34,276 nt of DNA, from contig WRME01000004.1 of the NCBI GenBank assembly GCA_009777275.1, positions 1 to 34,276 on the forward strand. Direction: 5' to 3'. Positions within the stretch are counted from its first letter, which is position 1. Each line of letters starts with the position of its first letter. This DNA comes from Oscillospiraceae bacterium (GTDB taxonomy: Bacteria > Bacillota > Clostridia > Oscillospirales > Ruminococcaceae). Made by a program: the position numbers and the translations under genes. The notes under the pieces were generated by a model. The model was not told where the DNA came from, searched no databases, and was given only the letters and a program-made list of their open reading frames with translations. Shown here in pieces: positions 8,288 to 16,535 of this stretch.

Positions 8288-8983
8288 ATGGATGCCAACT
8301 TTTCCTCCTGTTTTTATGACAAAACGGGGTACAAATTTAATGATGAAAGATTACTCAAACAGGCGTTGACCCATTCCTCCTTTACCCACGAGGGTAAAAA
8401 CGGCTACAACAACGAGCGGCTGGAGTTTCTGGGCGATTCGGTGCTTTCGGTGATCGTATCGGCCTATCTTTATCACAACTATCCCAATCTCAGCGAGGGT
8501 GATCTCTCTAAATTCAGAGCATCGCTGGTGCGGTCTAAGTCTCTTTCGGACTTTGCCCTTTCTATCGATCTTGGCAGTATGCTGTTTTTAGGCAAAGGTG
8601 AGGATCAGTCGGGAGGCAGATTCAGAAAATCGCTTTTAGAGGATGCCTTTGAGGCGGTCATAGGAGCGATATATCTCGACAGCGGATATGAAGATGCAGA
8701 AAAATTTATAATGAGATTTATCCCTGAGGCTATAAAAAAAATAGGCGGCAAAACCGCCGTGTATGATTACAAAACCATGCTGCAGGAGATTATACAGCAA
8801 AACCCCGAAGAAAAAATATCCTATGTGCTAATCGGCCAAAAAGGGCCAGACCATGATAAAGAGTTTTCGGTAGAACTGCGGCTCAACTCGAATGTTATCA
8901 GCAAAGGAACCGGCAAGAGCAAAAAATCGGCAGAACAAAACGCCGCCAAACAAGCCCTGGTGCTTATGGGAGAGGATGTTTGA
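8288..8983 (+). CDS. rnc: Ribonuclease III
   Basis: Double-strand-specific endonuclease that matures rRNA and processes mRNAs. Residues 1-150 form the catalytic domain with the signature NERLEFLGDSVLS and the second acidic motif LLEDAFEAVIGAIYLDSG; residues about 155-231 are a double-stranded RNA binding domain (DYKTMLQEIIQ to KSAEQNAAKQAL). Length 231 aa is usual. ATG 8288 follows AAAAGGAAG. It begins the conserved rnc-smc-ftsY cluster; smc starts 35 nt downstream. Confidence 0.96.
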   Translation: MDANFSSCFYDKTGYKFNDERLLKQALTHSSFTHEGKNGYNNERLEFLGDSVLSVIVSAYLYHNYPNLSEGDLSKFRASLVRSKSLSDFALSIDLGSMLFLGKGEDQSGGRFRKSLLEDAFEAVIGAIYLDSGYEDAEKFIMRFIPEAIKKIGGKTAVYDYKTMLQEIIQQNPEEKISYVLIGQKGPDHDKEFSVELRLNSNVISKGTGKSKKSAEQNAAKQALVLMGEDV

Positions 8984-9018
8984 TCTTCTCCAAATAACCG
9001 CAGAAAGAAGTGTAGAAT

Positions 9019-12000
9019 TTGATTTTAAAGTCACTGATTATGCAAGGCTTTAAATCGTTTCCCGATAAGATAAAACTCGATTTCAACGATGGTCTCACCG
9101 CAGTTGTCGGGCCCAACGGCTCAGGTAAGAGCAATGTTTCCGATGCCATAAAGTGGGTAATGGGGGAGCAGTCTACAAAGGCTCTCCGAGGCGACAAGAT
9201 GGAGGACGTTATTTTCGGAGGAACGGCCAACCGCAGACCGCAAGGGTTTGCGGAGGTTACTCTTGTTTTCGACAATACCGCACGAGCCTTTGCCGTCAAC
9301 GATGATGAGTGCGCCGTTACCCGAAAATATTACCGATCGGGTGAGAGTGAGTATTTGATCAACGGCGGAACCGTCCGTCTTAAAGACATAAACGAGATGT
9401 TTATGGACACAGGTCTTGGCAGGGATGGGTATGCCACGGTTGGACAGGGCAGGATAACCGAGATAGTATCGGCAAAATCCACGGCTCGCCGTGAGATATT
9501 TGAAGAGGCATCGGGAATCACAAAACATCGCTACCGCAAGGAGGCGGCACAGAAGCGGCTTGCCGATGCCGAGGAGGCGTTGGTGTGGCACCGTGCCGAC
9601 CTAACCGAACTTGAGGACCGAATCGGGCCATTGAAGAGCCAGAGCGAAAAGGCCATGAAGTATATCGAGATGGCGGCAAAAAAGAAGACGATAGAGGTTT
9701 CGCTGTGGCTGAAAACTCTTGATAAATACAAAATATCCTTGCGGGAGATGGACGACAAGCTGCTTATAGCGCAGGATGATTATGCCAAATGCCAGCATGA
9801 GATAGCCGCCATAGAAAAGACCATTGAAGATGTATATAAAAAAATGCAGTCGAAGGATATTGATATAGAACAGATCCGCAGGCAAAAGGAATCGGCCGAG
9901 GCGGGGCTTTCCGACAGCCTGACCGGTATAGCCGTGTATGAGACAAACATAGACAATCTTAACGCTAATATACAGCGTATTGACAAAGAAGAGGAGAACC
10001 ATCGGCTGTCGGCCCAATCTATTGCCGAAAAAATATCCGAGAATGAGCAGGCGATAGAATCAGCAGAGGCTGAAATAGACAGCCTATCGGTCAAGATCGG
10101 CAGACTTACCGAAGAACTGTTACGGCTGAATGCCGAATCAAAGGTTAGTGATGATAACCTGGCGGCGCTCAACTCTGAGCTGAATCAACTCACCCTTGCC
10201 CTGCAAAAATCAGAGATGACGGTCATATCGGGTGAGGAATCCTACAGAGAAACAGAAGAGGCTATAATCCGTCTTGAAGAGAGCACGGCAAAGAACCAAA
10301 GCACACTGGAGGAGAATGACAAAAATCTGCGGGAACTGACCAAGCTCATAACCGAGTTTGATGAAAAAGAGCAGGAACTGCTCAATCAAAAGAAGGGTTA
10401 CGAGCTAAAACTGAACAGCCGCAGGGAAAAGCAGAAGGAACTGTCGGCCGCTCAGGATAGGATCATACTCGCCATAAAAGAAAGAGAACAGAGGGTGCGG
10501 CTGCTACAGGGTCTTGAGCAGAGCATGGAGGGATTCCAGGGCAGCGTAAAGGCGGTTATGAAGAACAAGGCGGCGCTGAGGGGAGTTCTCGGAACGGTAG
10601 CCGAAATAGTACAGACAGACAGTCAGTATTCGGTTGCTATCGAGACGGCTCTGGGAGCGGCCTTTCAGCATATCGTAACCCAGGATGAACAGACGGCCAA
10701 AAACGCCATACGATTCCTAAAGGAAGAAAAGAGCGGACGGGCGACATTCATGCCGCTGACATCGGTTAAACCGAGAAGCCTGAATGTGCGGGGAGCCGAA
10801 GACTGCGTCGGATTTGTGGGAATAGCGGCAAACCTTGTGCGTTGCCGAGACGGATACGAGGTTATAGCCGATAATCTGCTGGGCAACATAGTTGTAGCCG
10901 AGGATCTCGATTCGGCCGTAGAGATAGCCAAGAGATATGAGTACAGATTTAGGATCGTTACTCTCGATGGGCAGTCGGTGAATGTCGGCGGAACCATGAC
11001 AGGAGGAAGCCAGAACAGAAACGTAGGTATACTCAGCAGAAAAAACGAGATAGAGCGATTCAAAAACGAGATAGAAGAGTTTAATTCTAAAAAAGAAGAA
11101 TCGGGCAGAAGATTGTCCGAGATAACGGCCGAGACCGAGAGGTTAGCGGCCGATCTGACCGCCTTTGACGCCGAGCTGAAGGTGATCTCTGAGGATAGAA
11201 TCAGATTCGGGGCCGAATGTAAAAACCTGCAAAACTCCATCGACAGTCTGAGCAGATATATAACAGAGGCTCAGCAAGAGAGGTCAAGGCTTGACGGTAA
11301 GCAATCGGCATCGCAGGAGATTACCCGGGAAGCAAGACAGCAGATAGCCAAGATGACTGAACAGTCGGCAAAAACAACGGCCGAGATAGAAAAGATAACA
11401 GGCGATCTCGGAGAAACGGGCAGGGAACGCACCCGGCTCAGCGAGGAAATATCATCGCAGGAAATCAGCCTGATAGAAAAGAAAAAGGATATACAGAACT
11501 ATAATAATATCATCGAGGCATTGCAAAACAGCCGCCGTGACACAGGAGAGGTAATATCAGGGCTTAGGGAGGACAGGGAGAAATCTCAGAGCGATATAAA
11601 AGAGCTGATGGATAAAATATCGTTATCAAAATCTGATATGGAACAGGTCAAGGAATCTATAGAAAACTTAGGCAGCCGCATAGAATCACTCCAGACCGAG
11701 CGATCGGTCTTGGAGATGAGTATAGGCGACATACGAAAGAACGAGCGTGGGTTCTCCGATACAAAGGAGGATATATCACGGGAACTCGTCCGTCTTGATG
11801 AGCAGAAGCTATCACTGCAAAAGGAGTATGACACCATAATATCAAAGCTATGGGAGGAATATCAGCTGACACGGTCGGAGGCGCAGACCACCGCCGAGGA
11901 GATCGGCGACATAGCTGCGGCGGCAAAGGAACTGGCCCGTCTAAAATCGGCCATAAAGGCTCTGGGTGATGTAAACGTAAACGCCATAGAGGAATATAAG

Positions 12001-12570
12001 GAACTGAGCGCGAGGTATATGTTTAAAAGGGCGCAGGTCGAAGACATAGAGCGGGCAAAAAAAGAGCTGACCTCCATGATAGACGAGTTTACACGGGAGA
12101 TGACGCTGTCGTTCAGAGAAAACTTTAACAAGATCAACGATTATTTCGGCAAAATCTTTAACCAGCTGTTCGGCGGGGGAAAGGCCTATCTCTATCTCAC
12201 CAACCCCGAAGACATTCTTGAAAGCGGCATAGACCTCTTTGTACAGCCGCCCGGCAAGATCATACATAACCTGTCGGCGCTGTCCGGGGGTGAGCAGGCG
12301 CTTGTGGCCATTTCGATTTATTTTGCCATACTGCGGGTTCGTCCGTCGCCATTCTGCCTGCTTGACGAGATCGATGCCGCCCTTGATGATGTCAATGTTA
12401 CCCGCTTTATAAATTATCTTCGTTCATTATGTCATAAAACTCAATTCATAGTTATTACACATAAGCATGGTACAATGGAATCAGCAGATATATTATACGG
12501 AGTTACAATGCAGGAAAAAGGCGTATCAAAGATACTAAAACTGCACATATCAGAAATTGCGGATATGTAG
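9019..12570 (+). CDS. smc: Chromosome segregation ATPase SMC
   Basis: Forms the ATP-driven ring that, with ScpA and ScpB, organises and separates chromosomes. The 1183-residue protein has an N-terminal Walker A GPNGSGKSNV (31-40), long coiled coils (about 170-500 and 670-1015), a central hinge around 505-660 (GFQGSVKAVM, TVAEIVQTDSQY, GGTMTGGS), and the C-terminal ABC signature LSALSGGEQALVAIS followed by Walker B CLLDEIDAALDD. The start is TTG 9019, giving the canonical opening LKSLIMQGFKSF; AGAAAGAAG lies upstream. Many antisense ORFs over this gene are shadows of the coiled-coil codon pattern. It is separated from ftsY, its usual next neighbour, by an inserted MNT cassette. Confidence 0.97.
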   Translation: MILKSLIMQGFKSFPDKIKLDFNDGLTAVVGPNGSGKSNVSDAIKWVMGEQSTKALRGDKMEDVIFGGTANRRPQGFAEVTLVFDNTARAFAVNDDECAVTRKYYRSGESEYLINGGTVRLKDINEMFMDTGLGRDGYATVGQGRITEIVSAKSTARREIFEEASGITKHRYRKEAAQKRLADAEEALVWHRADLTELEDRIGPLKSQSEKAMKYIEMAAKKKTIEVSLWLKTLDKYKISLREMDDKLLIAQDDYAKCQHEIAAIEKTIEDVYKKMQSKDIDIEQIRRQKESAEAGLSDSLTGIAVYETNIDNLNANIQRIDKEEENHRLSAQSIAEKISENEQAIESAEAEIDSLSVKIGRLTEELLRLNAESKVSDDNLAALNSELNQLTLALQKSEMTVISGEESYRETEEAIIRLEESTAKNQSTLEENDKNLRELTKLITEFDEKEQELLNQKKGYELKLNSRREKQKELSAAQDRIILAIKEREQRVRLLQGLEQSMEGFQGSVKAVMKNKAALRGVLGTVAEIVQTDSQYSVAIETALGAAFQHIVTQDEQTAKNAIRFLKEEKSGRATFMPLTSVKPRSLNVRGAEDCVGFVGIAANLVRCRDGYEVIADNLLGNIVVAEDLDSAVEIAKRYEYRFRIVTLDGQSVNVGGTMTGGSQNRNVGILSRKNEIERFKNEIEEFNSKKEESGRRLSEITAETERLAADLTAFDAELKVISEDRIRFGAECKNLQNSIDSLSRYITEAQQERSRLDGKQSASQEITREARQQIAKMTEQSAKTTAEIEKITGDLGETGRERTRLSEEISSQEISLIEKKKDIQNYNNIIEALQNSRRDTGEVISGLREDREKSQSDIKELMDKISLSKSDMEQVKESIENLGSRIESLQTERSVLEMSIGDIRKNERGFSDTKEDISRELVRLDEQKLSLQKEYDTIISKLWEEYQLTRSEAQTTAEEIGDIAAAAKELARLKSAIKALGDVNVNAIEEYKELSARYMFKRAQVEDIERAKKELTSMIDEFTREMTLSFRENFNKINDYFGKIFNQLFGGGKAYLYLTNPEDILESGIDLFVQPPGKIIHNLSALSGGEQALVAISIYFAILRVRPSPFCLLDEIDAALDDVNVTRFINYLRSLCHKTQFIVITHKHGTMESADILYGVTMQEKGVSKILKLHISEIADM

Positions 12571-12645
12571 CGGGAAAAACACCCGCCGCTGCGGCGGCAC
12601 CCCGACGACAATGGACAGTTGACAATTTACAATGGACAATTACGG
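12571..12645 (+). repeat. Partial, rearranged copy of the 275-bp repeat
   Basis: About 31 nt from CCGCCGCTGCGGCGGCACC into GACGACAAT match copy 2 (near 16106-16136), continuing into the AT-rich ACAGTTGACAAT arm before diverging. The first bases (CGGGAAAAACACCCGCC) match the sequence flanking copy 1 at 286-308, on the opposite strand. So it is a mosaic fragment rather than a clean copy. It begins right after the smc stop codon. Confidence 0.7.
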
Positions 12646-13031
12646 AGGGTCAGATTGATGAATGTTGAAATTTTAACCATTAAAGATAAGATAATCAACG
12701 CTGTTCCTGTTGAAAAGCTTTATTTGTTTGGCTCATATGCAAACGGAACCCCCAACGAAAACAGTGATTATGATTTCTATATGGTCATTCCTAACGATAG
12801 CATACGGCCGCTCGATGCAATAAACAAGGCTTATATGTCAATGCGCGGGTTAAAGCGAAGGCCTGTCGATATATTAGCAGGCACAGCCGATGTTTTTTCT
12901 CGCAGAGCAAAAGGGATTACATTAGAACGCAAAATCGCAAGAGAAGGAGTTGTGTTGTATGAGCGTAAGTAACGAAATGTCCGAATGGATCAAATTGTCC
13001 GAAGAAAAGCAAATTAAAACACGGAGGGTCA
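12642..13031 (+). repeat. 11-nt direct repeats flanking the MNT cassette
   Basis: ACGGAGGGTCA occurs at 12642-12652 ahead of the nucleotidyltransferase gene and again at 13021-13031 ahead of ftsY, 379 nt apart. Both copies serve as Shine-Dalgarno sites. The cassette therefore starts with a duplicate of the ftsY ribosome binding region. Confidence 0.7.
12658..12972 (+). CDS. MNT-type nucleotidyltransferase, orphan antitoxin
   Basis: A 104-residue member of the minimal nucleotidyltransferase fold (pol-beta superfamily). The signature GSYANGTPNENSDYDFYMV gives the G-S and paired D-x-D metal ligands; a third acidic residue is probably in RRPVDILAG. In known MNT/HEPN modules the MNT protein is the antitoxin that adds AMP groups to the HEPN RNase toxin. 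Start ATG 12658 is chosen over the track's TTG 12619 because CGGAGGG lies 8 nt upstream. The gene is more AT-rich than smc and ftsY, consistent with transfer. Its partner survives only as a stub. Confidence 0.8.
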   Translation: MNVEILTIKDKIINAVPVEKLYLFGSYANGTPNENSDYDFYMVIPNDSIRPLDAINKAYMSMRGLKRRPVDILAGTADVFSRRAKGITLERKIAREGVVLYERK

Positions 13032-13066
13032 TATGGGTATATTTAACAAAATTGCGAGCGGGTTGA
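12959..13066 (+). pseudogene. HEPN toxin gene remnant
   Basis: An ATG at 12959 overlaps the end of the MNT gene and has its own GAAGGAG nine bases upstream. It opens a frame reading NEMSEWIKLSEEK, which resembles the start of HEPN-domain partners (typically a W followed by an acidic A/S-EE segment). After about 20 codons the sequence becomes the ftsY ribosome binding site and the frame runs into ftsY, stopping at 13066 after 35 codons. HEPN toxins are normally around 110-140 residues with an RX4-6H motif, absent here. I read it as a 3'-deleted toxin gene; the similarity is short, so identity is tentative. Confidence 0.55.
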
Positions 13067-13938
13067 AAAAGACCAAAGAATCGATGGTCAAGCGAATTGA
13101 GACTATGCTTAATTCGTTTACAAAGATCGATGAGGAGCTTTTTGAACAGCTGGAAGAGCTGCTCATTCTTGCCGATGTGGGTGTTCCGACATCCGAGAAG
13201 ATCTGCAGTATGCTCAGAGACAGGGTCAAGGAAAAGGGAATCACAGACCCATCAGAGGTAAAGGGACTGCTCAAAGAAATAATCACAGAGCTTTTAGGAG
13301 AAGATAATAGTCTTAATACAAATTCGCCGCTGTCGGTCATTCTTGTGGTTGGTGTAAACGGAGTGGGAAAGACTACCACTATAGGCAAGCTGGCAAACAA
13401 TCTGCAGTCACAGGGCAAGCGGGTAATATTAGCGGCCGGTGATACCTACAGAGCGGCAGCTATAGAACAGCTTGAAATCTGGGCGCAAAGAGCGGATGCC
13501 GTGATTGTAAAACACGCTCAGGGTACCGATCCCGCCGCCGTTATATACGATGCTCTCACTGCGGCAAAATCACGCAAGGCCGATGTGCTTATCTGCGATA
13601 CGGCAGGAAGACTGCACAACAAGCAGAACCTGATGAGCGAGCTTGCAAAGATCTCCCGAGTTATAGAACGTGAGGGTGAGGGCTGCGACAAAGAGGTTTT
13701 ATTAGTTCTCGATGCCACTACGGGTCAAAACGGTATAAATCAAGCTCGTGAGTTTAAACAGACGTCAGGCATAACCGGAATAGTGCTGACAAAACTTGAC
13801 GGAACGGCAAAGGGCGGAGTGGTTATCTCGATAAGGGATCAGATCGGTCTTCCCGTAAAATATATCGGCGTCGGCGAAAAGCTCGATGACCTGCGTCCCT
13901 TCGACCCTGTAGAATTTGCAAACGCATTGTTTGATTGA
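13033..13938 (+). CDS. ftsY: Signal recognition particle receptor FtsY
   Basis: SRP receptor GTPase that delivers ribosomes translating membrane proteins to the Sec translocon. The 301-residue protein has the N domain (1-95, with EQLEELLILADVG) and the G domain: G1 GVNGVGKTTTIGKLA, the insertion-box region AAGDTYRAAAIEQL, G3 CDTAGR, G4 TKLDGTAKGG and the closing DDLRPFDP. It lacks the long acidic N-terminal extension of E. coli, normal for Firmicutes. ATG 13033 follows ACGGAGGGTC by a short spacing. Last of rnc-smc-ftsY, with the CPBP-RdgB gene 15 nt downstream. Confidence 0.96.
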   Translation: MGIFNKIASGLKKTKESMVKRIETMLNSFTKIDEELFEQLEELLILADVGVPTSEKICSMLRDRVKEKGITDPSEVKGLLKEIITELLGEDNSLNTNSPLSVILVVGVNGVGKTTTIGKLANNLQSQGKRVILAAGDTYRAAAIEQLEIWAQRADAVIVKHAQGTDPAAVIYDALTAAKSRKADVLICDTAGRLHNKQNLMSELAKISRVIEREGEGCDKEVLLVLDATTGQNGINQAREFKQTSGITGIVLTKLDGTAKGGVVISIRDQIGLPVKYIGVGEKLDDLRPFDPVEFANALFD

Positions 13939-13953
13939 AGGAGAGATTTACAC

Positions 13954-15384
13954 ATGAAAATTTTAAAAAACATATGGCGGGTTATCTGTTACCCTTTGAT
14001 GCACATGGGTGTGATGCAGCTGTTGGCGATCGGATTTATGGTCGTAACAATAATCGGGCTTGTCATTAACAATCCGGGGATGGAGTATGATGAAATAGTA
14101 GAGATTGCAGGGAAAACACTCGTTTCGCTCTCAAATGTGATTATGCTGTTTGCCGTGGTTGTGTCTTTTCTGATAATGTGGCTGATTCTGCGTAAGGAAT
14201 GGCGGCGTGAAGATACATGGAATATCAAGGGGTTTTCTGCGGGTCTGTGCCTGCTCTGTCTCGTTGTTGCGGTTCCGTTAAGTTTGAGCATAAGCGGGAT
14301 TATTCAGTTTCTCCCCTTTGATCGGTTTATTCCTTCCCATGAACAACTGATGGAACAACTGATGGGCAAGAACATATTTGTAGAAATATCGGTTGTGGGC
14401 CTGGCCGTTCCGATAGTTGAGGAACTCATATTCAGAGGGATTGTGCTAAAACGATTCTTGAGAATGTCTATGGCGGTACCGATGGCGATATTCCTGCAAG
14501 CGCTCATGTTCGGCATCTTCCACATGAATATTTTGCAAGGATTTTATACATTCCTGCTGGCGATAATATTAGGACTGGTCTATGTATGGTTCAAGACCGT
14601 TTGGGCTCCGATATTCCTGCATATAGGGTTTAATATGTTCAGCGTGCTGTTATCAAATCTGCCTGATTCCATTCAATCCGATCTTCCCGAACAAACAGTG
14701 CAATCGGATATTGTTTTCGCTGTAATAGTGATTTTGGCAACGGCAATATCGGCCATACTGCTATGGCTGTTATGGATGAATCGGGTCAAGCAGATTCAGA
14801 TTCTTGCCGCTACCAACAACAGGGATAAGATAGAAGAGTTTAAGCGTATATTCAAGCCGCTCGGCTATACCATCGTGACACCCGATGAGCTGGGAATAGA
14901 CATTACCGTAGAAGAAACGGGAGACACATTCGAGCAAAACGCCGCACTCAAGGCAATAGCTTTCCGAAATGTCTCTAACCTGCCTGTTATCGCAGACGAC
15001 AGCGGTCTTGCCATAGATTATATGAACGGTGCTCCTGGCGTACATTCGGCAAAATATTGCGGTGAAAACGCAGGATATGATGTCAAGATGAACGCCATAC
15101 TCGATAATCTGCGGGATCTTCCTATGGAAAAGAGGACGGCGAGATTCATCTGCTGTATCTACTGTATTCTCGGAGAGGGAAAGATTATAACCACAAGCGG
15201 GGTTTGTGAGGGGCATATAGGATACAGACCGCAGGGTCAAAACGGATTTGGATACGACCCGATATTTATAGCGGGCGGCGGATACCTCACAACGGCCGAA
15301 ATGTCATCCGAACAAAAGGATGCTATCAGTCACAGAGGAAAGGCGTTAAGAGAGCTTGAGTATATCCTCAAAACCGTGCAGTGA
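13954..15384 (+). CDS. CPBP intramembrane protease fused to RdgB NTP pyrophosphatase
   Basis: One uninterrupted 476-residue frame contains two proteins normally separate. Residues 1-275 are a membrane domain with roughly eight hydrophobic segments and the CPBP (CAAX-protease/bacteriocin-processing) motifs: EELIFRG (E156, E157, R161), FGIFHMN (H190) and HIGFN (H223). From about 281 to the end is a RdgB/HAM1 inosine/xanthosine triphosphate pyrophosphatase: ILAATNNRDKIEEF, ADDSGLAIDYMNGAPGV, GQNGFGYDPIF and SHRGKALREL. An even number of segments and the basic WMNRVKQ junction place RdgB in the cytoplasm. There is a Met at the junction (14776) but no ribosome binding site before it, so separate translation looks unlikely. 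GAAGGAGAG precedes ATG 13954. rdgB next to nadD is common; the fusion is not. Confidence 0.88.
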   Translation: MKILKNIWRVICYPLMHMGVMQLLAIGFMVVTIIGLVINNPGMEYDEIVEIAGKTLVSLSNVIMLFAVVVSFLIMWLILRKEWRREDTWNIKGFSAGLCLLCLVVAVPLSLSISGIIQFLPFDRFIPSHEQLMEQLMGKNIFVEISVVGLAVPIVEELIFRGIVLKRFLRMSMAVPMAIFLQALMFGIFHMNILQGFYTFLLAIILGLVYVWFKTVWAPIFLHIGFNMFSVLLSNLPDSIQSDLPEQTVQSDIVFAVIVILATAISAILLWLLWMNRVKQIQILAATNNRDKIEEFKRIFKPLGYTIVTPDELGIDITVEETGDTFEQNAALKAIAFRNVSNLPVIADDSGLAIDYMNGAPGVHSAKYCGENAGYDVKMNAILDNLRDLPMEKRTARFICCIYCILGEGKIITTSGVCEGHIGYRPQGQNGFGYDPIFIAGGGYLTTAEMSSEQKDAISHRGKALRELEYILKTVQ

Positions 15385-15398
15385 ATGGGAGGAATCGT

Positions 15399-15998
15399 AT
15401 GAAAACCGCAATTTTCGGCGGGACATTTAACCCTCCTCATGCAGGACACAAAAGGCTTGCTTTAGCGGCGCGTTCCTATGCCGACAAGGTTCTTGTGATA
15501 CCTGCATTTATCCCTCCTCACAAGAAAGAATCGATCGTCTCACCCGAGCATCGGCTGAACATGACAAGGCTTGCTTTTGAGAATACAGATAAAATCGAGG
15601 TAAGCGACATTGAGATCAAAGCCGCAACGGTAAGCTATACTATAGATACACTGGAAAAACTCAAGGACACCCACGGCGAACTGTTCCTGCTTATAGGAGA
15701 CGACCTGATCTTCTCATTCCCCGATTGGCACAGGTATGAAGATATATTAAAACTCGCTAAGCTGCTGGTCTGGAGAAGAACCCGCAAAAAGATCCACAGC
15801 ACCCCCCTTTCGCAGGGATACGGAATCCCCGTCGCCGCTGTTTTTCCAAACTTTGAGCCTATAGAGATTTCATCCGAACAAATCAGGAAGAATATACAGA
15901 GCGGAACTAATCCCGAACAATATCTCGACAGCAAGGTATATGATTATATAAAGGAGAATGGGCTGTACGAACACAGTCACCGCACCCCGCTTTTTTGA
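15399..15998 (+). CDS. nadD: Nicotinate-nucleotide adenylyltransferase
   Basis: Adenylates nicotinate mononucleotide in NAD synthesis. The 199-residue protein opens with AIFGGTFNPPHAGHKRLA, the nucleotidyltransferase GxFxPxHxGH motif, and has FIPPHKKE, FLLIGDDLIFSFPDWHR and the C-terminal ISSEQIRKNIQSG (ISxxxIR motif). ATG 15399 is chosen over GTG 15381 because GGGAGGA lies six bases upstream. It follows the CPBP-RdgB gene closely. The C-terminal tail after ENGLY is short and runs into GC-rich repeat-like DNA; the HD-domain gene yqeK, usually next in this operon, is missing. Confidence 0.95.
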   Translation: MKTAIFGGTFNPPHAGHKRLALAARSYADKVLVIPAFIPPHKKESIVSPEHRLNMTRLAFENTDKIEVSDIEIKAATVSYTIDTLEKLKDTHGELFLLIGDDLIFSFPDWHRYEDILKLAKLLVWRRTRKKIHSTPLSQGYGIPVAAVFPNFEPIEISSEQIRKNIQSGTNPEQYLDSKVYDYIKENGLYEHSHRTPLF

Positions 15999-16015
15999 TA
16001 GCAATCCGCAATAAC

Positions 16016-16045
16016 CACGGTATGCACGGGGGTGCATACCCTACA
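16016..16045 (-). repeat. Short hairpin repeat, TAGGGTA family (reverse)
   Basis: GGTATGCAC (16019-16027) / GTGCATACC (16032-16040) with loop GGGG; on the reverse strand it reads TGTAGGGTATGCAC. Two stem positions differ from the copies at 313 and 8226, again as paired changes. It adjoins repeat copy 2. Confidence 0.7.
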
Positions 16046-16057
16046 CGCCCTCTCAGT

Positions 16058-16333
16058 CGCTGCGGTAACCACGGATGACCGAGGGCGGTCATCCCTACAG
16101 ACCACCCCGCCGCTGCGGCGGCACCCCGACGACAATTAACAGTTGACAATGAACAATTGACAATTATTGTAAATATAGATTTGCTGGCAAAAATAGAATT
16201 AGATTTCTATAATTTCAAGCCCCCGTAACTGTCCATTGTACATTGTTCATTGTCAATTGGCATCATTCCCCTCTGGGGAGGGGTGGCAAACACTCGCAAC
16301 AAAGTTGCGATAGTGTTTGACGGGGTGGTCTGC
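16058..16333 (-). repeat. MITE-like structured repeat, copy 2 (inverted)
   Basis: Reverse complement of 18-292 with very few differences. Terminal inverted repeats CAGACCACCCCG (16098-16109) and CGGGGTGGTCTG (16321-16332) bound a 235-bp core. It fills much of the 537-nt gap between nadD and the first PIN module. The rest of the gap holds the hairpin at 16016, part of the CTCTCAGTCGGC element at about 16343-16364, the TAGGGTA hairpin at 16366-16394 and the promoter at 16457. No gene is credible in the gap. Confidence 0.85.
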
Positions 16334-16365
16334 CCCGAAATGCCCTCTCAGTCGGCGTTGCCGCC

Positions 16366-16394
16366 TGTAGGGTACGAACCCCTGTGCGTACCGT
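16366..16394 (+). repeat. Short hairpin repeat, TAGGGTA family, imperfect
   Basis: GGTACGAAC (16371-16379) / GTGCGTACC (16384-16392), loop CCCT, one stem mismatch relative to the copy at 313-334, with the same TGTAGG and GTCCT flanks. It directly follows the partial CTCTCAGTCGGCGTTGCC element. Confidence 0.65.
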
Positions 16395-16456
16395 CCTTAA
16401 CAAACATTTCGTGATTTTTGTGTATTTCGTGGTTAAAAAAGAACGAACAACCTCTA

Positions 16457-16485
16457 TTGCATTTTGTAAAAACTTGTAGTATAAT
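16457..16485 (+). promoter_or_regulatory. Promoter for PIN toxin-antitoxin module
   Basis: TTGCAT (16457-16462), 17-nt spacer, perfect TATAAT (16480-16485). It lies after the repeat cluster and about 50 nt before the antitoxin start, and may also serve the LCP-rsfS-leuS genes downstream now that the operon is interrupted. Confidence 0.7.
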
Positions 16486-16535
16486 AGCGATAGAGCAACG
16501 TAAAGAAATTAATATTTTATGTAGGAGAATGTATT

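Noticed and set aside
9121-12267. Many antisense ORFs across smc (for example 10665-11240 minus)
   Set aside because: They are shadows of the coiled-coil coding sequence, lack ribosome binding sites and resemble no family, while the + strand frame is an unmistakable SMC.
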